Below are positions 21,878-32,386 of a stretch of DNA of 64,000 nucleotides, piece after piece. Made by a program: the position numbers and the translations under genes. This DNA is from Azolla caroliniana (lineage: Eukaryota; Polypodiophyta). The notes below the pieces were generated by a model that was not told the origin of the DNA, did not search any database, and worked only from the letters and a program-made list of their open reading frames with translations. Position 1 is the first letter of the stretch. The number at the start of each line of letters is the position of its first letter. The stretch lies in the NCBI GenBank assembly GCA_043228905.1, contig JBHGNT010000021.1, positions 13,206,001 to 13,270,000 on the forward strand, written 5' to 3'.

Positions 21878-23484
21878 AAGGTCGTAAGGCACAATGGGCT
21901 GATCTCATCCAGGACTTTGATTTTTCCATACGATATCGTAAAGGTTCCATGAACATTGTCGCTGATGCACTAAGTCGCATCCGTGAAGTTAACACGCTTA
22001 GCTTCACTGAAATATCATCAGATCTTTATGATCACCTTCGAGGAAAGTATCCTGATGACAGTTATTTCGCAAAATACTGGGCTAGAGTTGAGTCTGGAAC
22101 AGACACCACCACATCCTTGAAGGAATACTTCCACATTGCTAACGGTTTGCTCTACCGTAATGGGAAGGTTTGTGTTCCAGATTTACCCGAGGTCAAAAAG
22201 AGGATTCTTTTTTAATGCCATGATGCACCCTCAGCAGGGCACCCTGGAATACATCGTACACTCGTTCTCATCTCCACTCAATTTTATTGGCCTAAGATGC
22301 GTCCTGACATACATAGCTATGTGACTAAATGTCACCAGTGTCAGGTTAACAAAGCCGAGCGACTTAAAGCTGCAGGACTTTTACATCCCTTGGACATTCC
22401 CAATAATAAGTGGGAAAGTATATCCATGGATTTTATTGTTAGCCTTCCTCGCACCCAAAAAGGTCATGATGCCATCTGGGTTGTCGTTGATCGACTAACT
22501 AAAATGGCCAGATTTATTGCTACTAAAACCACGATAACAGCTCCTGAATTGTTTCGTTTTTATGGGTTACCGATGGATATCGTGAGTGATCGAGATCCAA
22601 AGTTTACTAGTGACTTCTGGACACAAGTCTTTAAGAAGTTAGAAACTACGTTGAGCATGAGCTCCACGGATCATCCTCAATCCGATGGACAGACAGAACG
22701 AGTAAATCAAATTATTGAGGACATGCTTCGAGCATACGTTGGTGCAAAACCAACAAAATGGGAACGTTATCTCCCAATTTTGGAGTTTGCTTATAACAGC
22801 TCCAAGCATACGTCGACGGGATATAGTCCTTTTATGTTGATGTATGGTTTTCAGCCACGAGCCCCGATTGATGTTACTATACATCATGATGAGTTGCGAA
22901 GTACGCAAAACTTTCTTCGGGATATGCAAGATATGTTGCATATTGCACGAGATAATATAAAAACAGCTCAAGATAGAGCGCGTTTTTATGCCGATCATCA
23001 TAGGCAACCTCGTGTATTCAACCCTGGACAGAAGGTATTTTTACGTGTACCTCACAATTCTAAGACATTGTCTACGGGTAAGTGCTCTAAGTTAGCCCCA
23101 CGGTTTTGTGGACGTTTTATAGTCCTCAAACGCATTGGGTCATCAGCCTATCGTCTCGCTCTTCCCGATGGTGTCGGAATTCATCCAGTCTTTCATGTGA
23201 GTCGTCTAAAAGAACTTCTAGGTTCTGGCGACAATACAGTTACGACTGAAACTCTGGTTACTTCTGAAGAATTATCTTCTAAACCACATGTACCAGAAAG
23301 AATTCTCGATGTTAAAACAAAAAAATTACGTACTACAGAAATCCGAGAATTCAAAATAAAATGGATGGATAAATCAATAAAAGATGCCACATGGGAACGC
23401 GAAAATACTCTTAGAACTAACTTCCCTAACTTTCCATTGCAAGAGTGCAATGTTTTAAAGAGGGGGAGTATGATACGGGCATGA
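21878..23484 (+). pseudogene. pol: chromovirus RNase H end, integrase and chromodomain
   Basis: It continues in another frame: GRKAQWADLIQDFDFSIRYR and VADALSR (RNase H end), TAA at 22213-22215, then integrase CHDAPSAGHPGIHR ... CHQCQ (HHCC zinc finger), MDFIVSLP (D), VSDRDPKF (D), SDGQTERVNQ (E). A few residues are missing before YGLPMDIVSDRD. At the C-terminus PERILDVKTKKLRTTEIREF and KWMDKSIKDATWER form a chromodomain, which directs integration to particular chromatin. Stop at 23484, just inside the 3' LTR, after the polypurine tract. Confidence 0.92.
23457..23468 (+). promoter_or_regulatory. chromovirus polypurine tract
   Basis: AAAGAGGGGGAG beside the 3' LTR; the plus-strand primer. Confidence 0.85.
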
Positions 23485-23925
23485 CCATATAATATCCCGT
23501 GGTAAGAATTTACCGTAGTATTCTATACACGTGGATAAGTGTGAGGGTTAAATGAGAGTGTAAAGAAGGGGAGGATTACTTTTAATCCTCGGGATTGAGA
23601 CAACCCATTAGGTCAAGTGTGAACTTGCCTGGGGGCCTTGGGTTTCACTATAAATAAGAGGCCTAGCTACCCTCATTTGATCATCTTTTGACTACATCGA
23701 GACTTTGCTCGTGTGGTCGGTCAACTCTTGTAGCGAGCGCGCCAGCACCAGGTACGACTCGACGCCACGGCGGTGGTATGGGACGCCGATCGAGGCTCGA
23801 GTCCGTCTCGATCCCTTCGCTCGGGGGTGGTCGGGTGGATCGGCACCCTTCTTTCTCTTTCTCCTTTCTATCTATCTTTTCATTATCCTTATCTTAAGCT
23901 TACGTTAGTACCAAGATCTATAATA
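23471..23925 (+). repeat. chromovirus 3' LTR
   Basis: 455 bp, starting TGATACGGGC; four differences from the 5' copy by eye. Confidence 0.95.
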
Positions 23926-24661
23926 CCGGCTGCAGGCCCGAGTGCCGGCGTGAGTCCTATAAGAGAGATCGGTGGCGACAGGAGAACGGGACTCGGCAAT
24001 CCGGAGGACGAACGGACCTGAACGAGAACCGGGCGGAGCGGACTCCCGGATGACCATTCTAGGAGGGAGGAAGAGAGCAGGCCTACGAAGAGGCCGAGGA
24101 CACGGTACGTCGGTACCACGGGAGAGGGTGCGGAACAAAACGCCCTCTCGGCATGCGGAAAAGGACGACCCGGGATAGGGTCGGGAAGACAAATCGAACG
24201 CCCAAGGAGGATCCTTCACACCGGTTCTAGAGACTTCAGCAGTTGGCAACGCGGTCGACGTAAGACCAAGATACTGACGGTGGCGGCAAGGTGACGAAGG
24301 CCAAAGGGCGTAAGGAAGTCCGGTCCTACGGGATCCCCACACTTAACCAGAGACTCTGGCAGTTCAGCTAACGTGGCAACATGAGACCAAGAGAGAAGGT
24401 TGGTGGCGGCGGGAAACAGGACCCGCCTACGCGGAAGACACGAGGAGAGTCTGGGAGTGACTCAAAACAAAGGCACCCGAATTTCGGCAAGCATAGAAAC
24501 GGAGTCCGGTCCTATGGGACCCTCACACCGATCCGGAGACTCCGGCAGTTCGGCCAATGTGGCAACATGAGACCGAGAGAGAAGGTTGGTGGCGGCAGGG
24601 AACGGGACCCGACGACACGAGGTTTCGGAAGGAGCCGGTAGGGGCAAACACGGGGAGGTGT
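23926..24661 (+). repeat. degenerate tandem repeats of the GAG-only element, second part
   Basis: Units near 23926, 24210, 24331 and 24519 share the pattern GGATCC(T)CACACCGATCCGGAGACTCC... followed by a GGCAACATGAGACC-like end and a GGTGGCGGCAGG end. Spacing varies (about 120-190 bp). No supported gene. Confidence 0.65.
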
Positions 24662-24998
24662 TGTAGAAAGTAGCGTGCAGAAGCAGGTATGAAGACAGAA
24701 CAGAGGAAGGAAACTCAGGTTCAATGGAGAGCTTGGGCTTACACGGTATACGCAAGAGAGACAGAGAGAGAAACACAAAAAACTATATTCAACAATAATA
24801 CTCAATCTCTATACATAAGACGTGCTCAGTGAGCACTTTTATCAAGAGCCCCTACACGAACTCCCAAATATATTCCTCACGGAATATCTTTCCTAACGAC
24901 CTCCCGGTTTATGTACTCGGCCTAACCGATCGGTCCCAACCGATCCGGTCCTCGGCTTCTTCAGCCGATCCGGCCGATGTTGAGCTTGTCTCTCAACA
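24662..24998 (-). repeat. copia B 3' LTR, with internal deletion
   Basis: On the plus strand it runs from TGTAGAAAGTAGCG to GTCTCTCAACA. It is 50 bp shorter than its partner. Confidence 0.92.
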
Positions 24999-25010
24999 CT
25001 CCCCCTCAAG
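24999..25010 (-). promoter_or_regulatory. copia B terminal polypurine tract
   Basis: CTTGAGGGGGAG on the minus strand, touching the 3' LTR. An identical 12-mer lies at 25482-25493 inside pol. Confidence 0.85.
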
Positions 25011-25249
25011 CTCAACTTGAGGCTCTTCGGGATCTTCACAACACCGGTTCCTCCTGGCTTCTCGCCTCGCTCGTGCTCCTCGACCCGCTCGACTCCGTGC
25101 GCTTCAACCCTTCCGGTTGGCTTGTCTGCTCATGTGGCCCTCATCAACTCTTCTGTTGTTGCGGTGTTGACGCTTCTTCTACTGCCTTTTCTTCAGCTTG
25201 GGCCTCGGTTGATTCAGCGTGTCTGAATCAAACATCCGAACTGACCCGG

Positions 25250-26887
25250 CTACCTCCGATCGGTCTTCGCTCTTGTCCGAGTTGGCTGTCTCCAACTCGT
25301 CTTCGGACTTCTCGCCCTCGATGGCGTTATCTTCCCCATGCATAGTTGGCATCGGCTCTCTCCTTCGGATGCTCCCCTTCTGTCCGCTCCTTCAGCCGAT
25401 CCGATGTCGAACTCGTCAACCGACTCGGTGTCGCGGTGTCCGCTCCTTTCCTGCTGCCTTGCTTGGCCGTTCGGGACTGTTCTCCCCCTCAAGTTCGGCA
25501 CATCAAGGTGACGCAACCCGAGCGCACCTGAGAATTGCCGCAACTTGTCCAGACCAAGAGGCTTGGTGAAGATGTTGGCAGCCTGCCGATCTGTCGGAAC
25601 ATACTGAAGTTCGACTTCACCGGAAAGGACACGCTCACGGACGAAATGGTAGTGCACCTCAATGTGCTTGGTCCATGCATGGAAAACGGGGTTCTTCGCG
25701 AGCTGGATGTTGTTGAGGTTGTCGCAGTAGATCGTCGTTGGATCGGACACCTCCTCTCACAGGTCCTTAAGTAGTCGCTTCAACCATATGGCTTCGCATG
25801 TCGCGACAGCCGCTCCTCGGTACTCATCTTCGGTGCTCGACAGTGCAACTGTCGGCTGCTTCTTACTGCTCCACGTGATCGCAGCACTCCCGAGGGAGAA
25901 CGCGTATCCAGACGTGGATCGATGATCGGCGGCGTTGCCAGTCCAATCAGCATCGGTGTAGCCGACTAACTGTGCAGCTGCACCGGTCCGATATAGCAGT
26001 CCGCGGTCCTTAGTGCCGCTTACATACCGAAGTATGCGTTGCACACACTGAAGGTGCTCCTCGGTAGGTTGCGCCATGAACTGACTGATCACCCCGACCG
26101 GATAACTGAGGTCGGGTCGGGTGATGGTCAAGTATATGAGGCTTCCGACAATTTGTCGGAACCTCGTCGGGTCGCATACCTTTCCCGTATCGGGACGAAG
26201 CTTCACGGTTCTATCCAGAGGAGTCGAGACGGACTTACAGTCGGCCATCCCGAGTTTGAAGAGCATACTCAGCACGTAATGACGTTGGCTGATCAATATG
26301 CCTTCGGGGGTACGGATCACTTCGATCCCAAGGAAGTAATGAAGGTCCCCCAGATCCTTCATGTCGAACGATGCCACAAGCTGGAGCTTCACGCGGTCGA
26401 TTTCACCTAGGTCGGTGCCGGTGATGACCAAGTCATCAACATATAGTAAAATACTAACCGGTCCGAGTCGACCTTTCCAGATGAACAGGGAAGAGTCCGA
26501 TTTTGACGTGGCGAAGCCCATCCGACGCAGTTGTTGCGTGATCTTCGCGTTCCAGGCACGCGGAGCTTGCTTCAGTCCGGAAAGGGACTTCTTCAGTCGG
26601 CATACTACCGAGGAGTTTGTTCCGGAGTGAAATCCGGGGGGCTGTACCATGTACACTTGTTCCTCAAGGTCACCTTGCAGGAACGCATTCTTTACATCCA
26701 TCTGATGTAAGTGCCACCCCTTGGCCGCGGCTACTGCGAGCAAAACACGGACGATCGTCATTTTCACGACCGGTGCACACGTCTCATCGTAGTCGATGTC
26801 GTGTTTCTGCGTGTAGCCCTTTGCCACTAGCCGAGCCTTGTACCGGTTGACCGAGCCATCGGTGTTGTACTTGACTTTGTACGCCCA
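25250..26887 (-). pseudogene. pol: copia B RT, RNase H and C-terminal extension
   Basis: Minus-strand motifs: [47 protein letters not shown] (catalytic YVDD), SFDMKDLGDLHYFLGIEV, RPDLSYPVGVISQFM, GYTDADWTGNAADHRSTSG and KHIEVHYHFVRE (RNase H). A TGA at 25757-25759 interrupts just before the last RNase H block. After LRHLDVPNLRG the protein continues about 75 residues with DTESVDEFDIGSAEGAD, the extension also seen in copias C and F. This frame is offset from the upstream pol frame by the 295-bp duplication. Confidence 0.9.
25482..25493 (-). promoter_or_regulatory. internal polypurine tract of copia B
   Basis: CTTGAGGGGGAG on the minus strand, at the point where RNase H normally ends, about 485 bp before the 3' LTR. 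Confidence 0.6.
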
Positions 26888-27182
26888 TCAATCGGCATAC
26901 TGCCGAGGAGTTTGTTCCGGAGTGAAATCCAGGGGGCTGTACCATGTACACTTGTTCCTCAAGGTCACCTTGCAGGAACGCATTCTTTACATCCATCTGA
27001 TGTAAGTGCCACCCCTTGGCCGCGGCTACTGCGAGCAAAACACGGACGGTCTTCATTTTCGCGACCGGTGCAAACGTCTCATCGTAGTCGATGTCGTGTT
27101 TCTGCGTGTAGCCCTTTGCCACTAGCCTAGCCTTGTACCGGTTGACCGAGCCATCGGTGTTGTACTTGACTTTGTAGGCCCA
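26593..27182 (-). repeat. 295-bp tandem duplication inside copia B RT
   Basis: 26593-26887 and 26888-27182 are near-identical (for example GCCGAGGAGTTTGTTCCGGA at about 26609 and 26904). 295 is not a multiple of 3, so the second copy is out of frame with the first. A few substitutions separate the copies. Confidence 0.92.
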
Positions 27183-28508
27183 TCTACACCCGATCGGCTT
27201 CACACCCTTCGGTGCGTCAACTACGTCCTAGGTCTCGTTCTCCACCAATGCGTGCATCTCTTCCTCCATCGCGGCATGCCAATTCGCGTCTTTAGTCGCT
27301 TCTGCGTAGCTCTCCGGCTCACACACTTCCGCTACACGAGTCATGTACGCATAATGATGCGCCATGTACTCGTTGTATCCGAACCGCACAACTGGGTTCT
27401 TCTGGCGGGTAGATCGGCGTAATCTCACATTAGCCGATGTCGAGGCCTTCTCGGTCGACGCAGTCTTCATCTTTAAAGACCCGTCACCGGTTCCCTCAGA
27501 GTCGGACTCGCGTCAGTCTGACTCGTTCCTTTCCATGCCGGAATCCGACACCTTCTTCTTCCCTTTCTCTTTGCGCGTAAACCGTCTCCTCGGCTTCCTG
27601 CGCGGGGAATGCACGGCCGAGTCTCCACTACTCGCCGGCTCCTCATCGGACTGGTCGTACCGACTCAGTCGTCCAATCGGTCCACTTAACCGGAGTGAAA
27701 TCGGACTCTCTTCGTGGGTCTCAATTTCGGGCTCATTCGGAGGCATTTCAGCCTCTCTGACCTCATCGTCAGAACTCGTATTGGAGTCGGGGTTCCGAGT
27801 CGAGAGCAGGTACCAGGACACGGACTCGTCAAACACAACGTCGCGGCTGACACGCGCTTGTTTGGTGCGAGGGTTATAGCACTTATAACCCTTCTGCTCG
27901 TCCGAGTAACCGACCAAGATGCACTTCTCGGCCTTTGCGTCCAGCTTCCTCCTTTTCTCCTTCGGTACATGCACATACGCAATGCTACCGAACACCCTCA
28001 AGTGTCGCAAGTTCGGCTTCGTTCCGAAATATAGCTCATGCGCCGACACTTTGTCTCCAATCCGGTTCTGGATGTATACCGCAGTCCTTACCGCCTCGGC
28101 CCAGTAGAACTTGGGCAAGCTCTTCTCCTCCAGCATTGCCCGTGCCACTTCCACAATCGACCGATTCTTTCTCTCGGCCACGCCGTTCTGCTCTGGCGTG
28201 TATCTACAACTGAATTCGCGGCGAATTCCCATTTGTTGTAGGTAACCGTTTAATTGACCGGAAAAGTACTCTTTCCCGCCAGCCGACCGCAGACACTTGA
28301 TCTTTCGTCCCGTTTCAGCTTCCACGAACCCTTTGAGGTCCCGGAAACAGTCGAAGACTTCGCTCTTCCTCTCAATGAGGTAGATCCACGTGTGCCGCGT
28401 GTGGTCGTCGATGAAGGAGACGAAATATCGGCTCCCACCAAGACTAACGTTTTGTGCCGGCCCCCATACATCGGAGTGTATAAGGTCGAGCTTGTTCCGG
28501 CTCCGGTT
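26888..28508 (-). pseudogene. pol: copia B integrase, linker and start of RT
   Basis: Minus strand: LDLIHSDVWGP (first Asp), KCLRSAGGKEYFSG where relatives read RSDGGKEYF (second catalytic Asp changed to Ala), TPEQNGVAERKNRS (Glu), FYWAEAVRTAVYIQNRI, then an acidic and basic linker, RRSTRQKNPVVRFGYNEY and the RT start [18 protein letters not shown]. Stops: TGA at 27513 and TAG at 27228 (ENET*, Trp in copia F). Integrase would join the cDNA to host DNA; this copy could not. Confidence 0.9.
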
Positions 28509-29171
28509 TCACTCGTTGGGGAAGGGAAGTCGGTGTTGCTTCCCGAGTTGGCAGGCTTCACAAATTTTTGCCTTTCGGCCACTAAATTTGGGCAATCCGA
28601 ACACTACCTGTTTCGATTGCAGATCTTGAAGCCATTGGTGGTTGACGTGGCCTATCCGCTTGTGCCACAAGTCGATGTTCGACTCGGTCTTTTGTCCCTT
28701 CGTGAACATTGCGGTGCCGCTGTCAGTGGAGTCGAGGATGAACATCCTCCCGTCTCTGCGCCCTTGCGCAATCACACGGCCTTCTTCCTCAATGAAGCAC
28801 CCGAGGTGTGTAAACCGAACCTCCATCCCTTGGTCGACGATCTGTCCAACCGAGACCAAGTTTTTTGTGATTGTCGGGACATGCAACACGTTCATGAGTT
28901 TCCCTTTCTGCCCGACATGGCTAAGGGGAACTTCTCCGACATTCGCGATCAGATGCGGAGTGTCGTCTCCTGTTGCGACTACTCCCGGTTGTATTGGTTT
29001 TTCAAGGTACGAGAACCACTCCTTATGGATCGCCATGTGGTTTGACGCGCCGGAGTCTACGTACCACACCTCGTCCGATCTCGGAGTGCTCTGTTTCATT
29101 GAGTTTGCTTCGTGTCTCGTCACGAAGACAGATCCTTCTCCAGCTCTCCCGGAGTCTTTGACGTAGTGCGA
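28509..29171 (-). pseudogene. pol: copia B protease and integrase zinc finger
   Basis: Minus strand: EVWYVDSGASNHM (aspartic protease DSG), MNVLHVPTITKNLVSVGQ, then HKRIGHVNHQWLQDL ... CEACQLGK (HHCC finger of integrase). It stops at 28509 with TGA where copia F has Trp (FPTEWNRSRNK). In frame with gag upstream, from which it is separated by TGA at 29172. Confidence 0.9.
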
Positions 29172-30077
29172 TCACTGCCGATTTCCCTTGTCGGTATGTC
29201 TGGAGCCGTTCCCGGAACCAGTTCTCTCCGAATCGGCGCGCTTCTTCCAGCACTCACTTTCCTTGTGGCCTTTCTTGCCACAGTACCAGCACTCCGCGAT
29301 GGACTTCCCTTGCCGGTTCTCATCGCTTCGACTCCCCCTGTTTCTGGAGGGTCCGGAGTTGCTGTTGGCATCCCTTTGGTGCCTTCTTTCTTGATCTCGT
29401 CGGCCGCCTCCATTGTGTGCCGACTCGCCTCGTCCTCCACGTCCACGGGGCCTATCTCCCTCCGTGTACAACATTCTGCTGTCGGTGTGCGTGCTTGTAG
29501 ATGCACCCGCGTGGTTCTCCTCTACCAGGAGCATCGATTGTAAGTCGAAAAAGGACGACGTATTCTCCCGGGTACACACAGCCGTTCGGAACACTCCGAA
29601 CTTCGACGCCAAACCTCTGAGACAGATCTGGACCATCTCGCTCTCCTTGATGTTCACCCCTATGGAGGCGAGGGAGTCGCAGATATCCTTGATCTTCGAG
29701 GTATAGTCCACCACCGAAAAGTCACGTTGTCGTAGGTTGCTCAACTCCTGTCGGAGCTGAAGCTTCCTGGCTGTGGTGCTCGCGGGGAAAATCTTCTTCA
29801 GATTTTCCCACGCACCCTTCGGCGTCTTTACATCCCGAACATAGCTCAATAGCTGTTCGCCCACACACGACGTGAAGCAGTATAATACCCTGCTCGCCGA
29901 TTGCTCCCACGACGGGAAGTCTCTGTGTGTCGATTCGGGTGCCGTGTCATTAGCTGCTTCGACATATCTCCAGTAGCCGTGCCTGAGCAGGTACTGGTAC
30001 ATCTTGTAGGACCAAGACGCGTAGTTGGTTCTGTCGAGCTTCTCTGTTGGAAGCGAGCTCGCCATGCCTCTATCCAT
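29172..30077 (-). CDS. gag: copia B Gag, 301 aa
   Basis: ATG at 30077 (MDRGMASSLPTEKLDRTNYA). The UBN2-type copia Gag region: WSYKMYQYLLRHGYWRY, WEQSASRVLYCFTS, RKLQLRQELSNLRQRD, FFDLQSMLLVEENHAG. Then an Arg/Gly-rich stretch (RPRGRGGRG) and zinc knuckle CWYCGKKGHKESEC. It ends at TGA 29172-29174 (GNRQ*); copia C reads through here (ENRQYSHYAEGS), so the stop is a mutation and the natural product was Gag-Pol. This is the best preserved copia gag in the window. Confidence 0.9.
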   Translation of the reverse strand: MDRGMASSLPTEKLDRTNYASWSYKMYQYLLRHGYWRYVEAANDTAPESTHRDFPSWEQSASRVLYCFTSCVGEQLLSYVRDVKTPKGAWENLKKIFPASTTARKLQLRQELSNLRQRDFSVVDYTSKIKDICDSLASIGVNIKESEMVQICLRGLASKFGVFRTAVCTRENTSSFFDLQSMLLVEENHAGASTSTHTDSRMLYTEGDRPRGRGGRGESAHNGGGRRDQERRHQRDANSNSGPSRNRGSRSDENRQGKSIAECWYCGKKGHKESECWKKRADSERTGSGNGSRHTDKGNRQ

Positions 30078-30137
30078 CGTTCTTCTTGTTCTTCTTCGTC
30101 AAGTTGTGTCGGCTGCAGAGAGGTTCTCAATCCTCGC

Positions 30138-30149
30138 GCTCTGATACCA
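30138..30149 (-). promoter_or_regulatory. primer binding site (Met tRNA), copia B
   Basis: TGGTATCAGAGC on the minus strand, adjoining the 5' LTR. Confidence 0.92.
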
Positions 30150-30536
30150 TGTAGAAAGTAGCGTGCGGAAGCAGGTATGAAGACAGAACAGAGGAAGGAA
30201 ACTCAGGTTCAATGGAGAGCTTGGGCTTACACGGTATACGCAGGAGAGACAAAGAGAGAAACACAAAAAACTATATTCAATAATAATACTCAATCTCTAT
30301 ACATAAGACGTGCTCAGTGAGCACTTTTATACAAGTCCTAGAAGGACTGACCGAAGTACTGACAGTACTTCAATGCTCATCAAGAGCCCCTACACTAACT
30401 CCCAAATATATTCCTCACGGAATACCTTTCCTAACGACCTCCCGGTTTATGTACTCGGCCTAACCGATCGGTCCCAACCGATCCGGTCCTCGGCTTCTTC
30501 AGCCGATCCAGTCGATGTTGAGCTTGTCTCTCAACA
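30150..30536 (-). repeat. copia B 5' LTR
   Basis: 387 bp. Plus-strand text starts TGTAGAAAGTAGCG and ends CTCTCAACA, followed by the target duplicate GGTGT. Confidence 0.93.
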
Positions 30537-31601
30537 GGTGTGTCAGGCCGGAAGGGCACACCTGGATCAGAACAGGAGTCTCGCAAATGGCCATCGTGGG
30601 CCGGATCGAAGCGTGACTACAGGACGGTGTTCGGCGCGGGCGGGGCCGAACGAAGGAAGCGAAAGACGGCACAAGAGAGGTGTCGGGGACGAGGTGACAA
30701 GAGCCTAGTGGACTGCACAGGGCCGGAGTCAGGGGATGGCAAGAGAGGCCGGAGGAGTATCCTGCACACTCGCTTCGTAGATCTCGGTAGCTCCGTCGAA
30801 GTAGCGAAGACTGACACGGCAAGCCCAGGGTGACAAGCTGGTGGGGGCGAGGGGACGACGGCAAGCGGAAGACTCAGGACCTATCGCGGCAACACAAAGA
30901 CGGGAAGGGCCAAGCAGGCTACTACAGGGTGTTCCTCGGATGCAAAGGACACCGGTATGCGGGTGAGCGGCGATGCACGATCTGGCCAAAAAGGGGGCCA
31001 ACAAGGCGTGCAATGAACCGAAGTGCGACACAGGCAGTGCCAAACAACGGACGAGGGTATGTGGCACACAGAGGTGCCGGAGCGGAAAGGCGAGCGCGGA
31101 GATAGGTTGCGCGGTTCGGAGGTAGCGCGGAGAAGGCCGGAAAGGGATCCTCCACACTATTCCGGAGACCATGGCGGTTCGAGCCGACGCGGCGATGTAA
31201 GACCATGGAGAAGGAAGGTGGCGGTGAAAGGACGAAGGCAATGCGAAACAACATGGGACGACCATCAGGACATCACGATTGGACAACGGAGGCCAAGCGG
31301 GCCACTACGGGCATGCCTCAAATAGAGGACAACGGGCATACGGCAGGAAGCGGGGCGTTCATACGGCCGAACAAGGGCCAACGGAAGTACGCGTACTACG
31401 GAGATCGCGGCAGAGGACCCATCGACGGGTCGAACGAGCCTACAGGGAGGTAAGCGCGAAGGAAGAATCGAAGCCGACGGATCAAACCGGCAGCGAGCCG
31501 GGATGCGGATCACGGAAGACCGGTTTCTCACCGGCCGAAATCTCTAACCCTTTAATCGGACTTGGCACATACCGGTGGATGTGCAGTTAGGTGGGGGCGG
31601 A
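30537..31601 (+). mobile_element. 3' internal part of the GAG-only element
   Basis: GC-rich, purine-rich, without a supported gene. It holds further relatives of the degenerate repeat (near 30750 and 31150: GGATCCTCCACACTATTCCG, GAGACCATGGCGGTTCGAGC). It ends with the 20-bp hairpin at 31565-31584 and a polypurine tract GGTGGGGGCGGA. Confidence 0.7.
31565..31584 (+). promoter_or_regulatory. 20-bp hairpin motif before the polypurine tract (copy 1)
   Basis: GCACATACCGGTGGATGTGC, identical to 1651-1670 and to the reverse strand of 36501-36520. Confidence 0.75.
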
Positions 31602-32382
31602 TGTCGTGAAGAATTTCGGCCAGAGGCGGAAACCGGGAAACATTGGCTACATCGGCGGGGTGCAACGTGTGTACGCACCCATGTACATTTAGTGTGAATA
31701 TCGAGGGCGCCTTTATGGTGCCGAAGAGTAGTCAAGTCGGGACAGACGATCCCATGTAAGTCGGGATTTGTCCCACATTGTAACGCATCCCTTTCCTTGT
31801 TCTATAAAAGGAAGGGAACGCCCTTTGTGAAAGGGTTGCACCCATTTTGCATTAGAGGGTATACCGTTAGGTTTAGAGTTAGTTTCTTCTTCTTCTTCTT
31901 CTCCTTCGTGTTCGCTTAGGGTTTGCTTCAGCTCATCTCCTGCACAAGACCCCGCTCAACGCGACGAGCCTGTGAGCTCCCCGACGACGGCTTGGCAGCT
32001 GACGACTACTGTAACCTACCTTGGAACGGCTCGAAGCCGGGAATGTATTCCTTTTATATACATATATACGTTTGCGTCTGTCTGTGTATATTCGCGTCTT
32101 CGTTGGTGTCGGGTGCTTCCCCTTTCCTGCACTTCCTGTACTTAAGGGTGTGAGTCGGGTTGGCCTGTGTGTGTGTGTGTGTGTGTGAGTGAGTGTGCGT
32201 GAGTCGGTGTTAAGCGCGCGCTCTCCCTCTCTCTCTCTCCCTCTCTCTCCCTTCGGTTGCTTCCGGTGTGCTTCTGGGATGCCCCGGAAATGGTGAAGCA
32301 CAACTTCCTACGCTCCATCACTCCCTAGTCCAAGACTCCCGTGGTCCCGCCTTTCTCCACACACGCGCGTAACAACGCGACA
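31602..32382 (+). repeat. 3' LTR of the GAG-only element
   Basis: 781 bp, close copy of 14596-15372 (same TATA box, GGCGCC palindrome with one change, TG and CT tracts, end AACGCGACA). Confidence 0.92.
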
Positions 32383-32386
32383 GTGT

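Larger units (their letters stand above)
16980..23925 (+). mobile_element. young Ty3/gypsy chromovirus, 6.9 kb
   Basis: Two 455-bp LTRs (16980-17434 and 23471-23925) differ at only 4 positions by eye. Target duplication CCGGC at 16975-16979 and 23926-23930. Order: LTR, Met-tRNA primer site, 1.7-kb leader, Gag, protease, RT, RNase H, integrase, chromodomain, polypurine tract, LTR. It is the youngest-looking element here, but pol is damaged by a deletion in RNase H and one stop before integrase. Confidence 0.95.
24662..30536 (-). mobile_element. copia B: 5.9-kb Ty1/copia element
   Basis: LTRs 24662-24998 (3', 337 bp) and 30150-30536 (5', 387 bp), target duplication GGTGT at 24657-24661 and 30537-30541. 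The 3' LTR lacks about 50 bp present in the 5' LTR (ACAAGTCC...AATGCTC). Order on the minus strand: primer site, gag, protease, integrase, RT, RNase H, C-terminal extension, polypurine tract. Pol is broken by stops and a 295-bp duplication. Confidence 0.95.
14596..32382 (+). mobile_element. GAG-only non-autonomous LTR retrotransposon (TR-GAG type), host of two later insertions
   Basis: Long direct repeats of 777 bp (14596-15372) and 781 bp (31602-32382) bound about 3.4 kb of own internal sequence (15373-16979, 23926-24661, 30537-31601). Flanks show GTGTT on both sides if the LTR starts at G14597. A primer-site-like TGGTGAACCCGACG follows the 5' LTR; a purine tract precedes the 3' LTR. The only protein trace is Gag; no protease, RT or integrase is present. 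Gypsy D shares the primer site, Gag homology and the 3' hairpin, so it or a relative is the probable source of enzymes. TR-GAG is a known plant class; assignment is my inference. Confidence 0.8.

Noticed and set aside
28254-29045. Plus-strand ORF of 263 codons in copia B
   Set aside because: Antisense shadow of protease-integrase on the minus strand; its open state follows from codon bias of the real frame.
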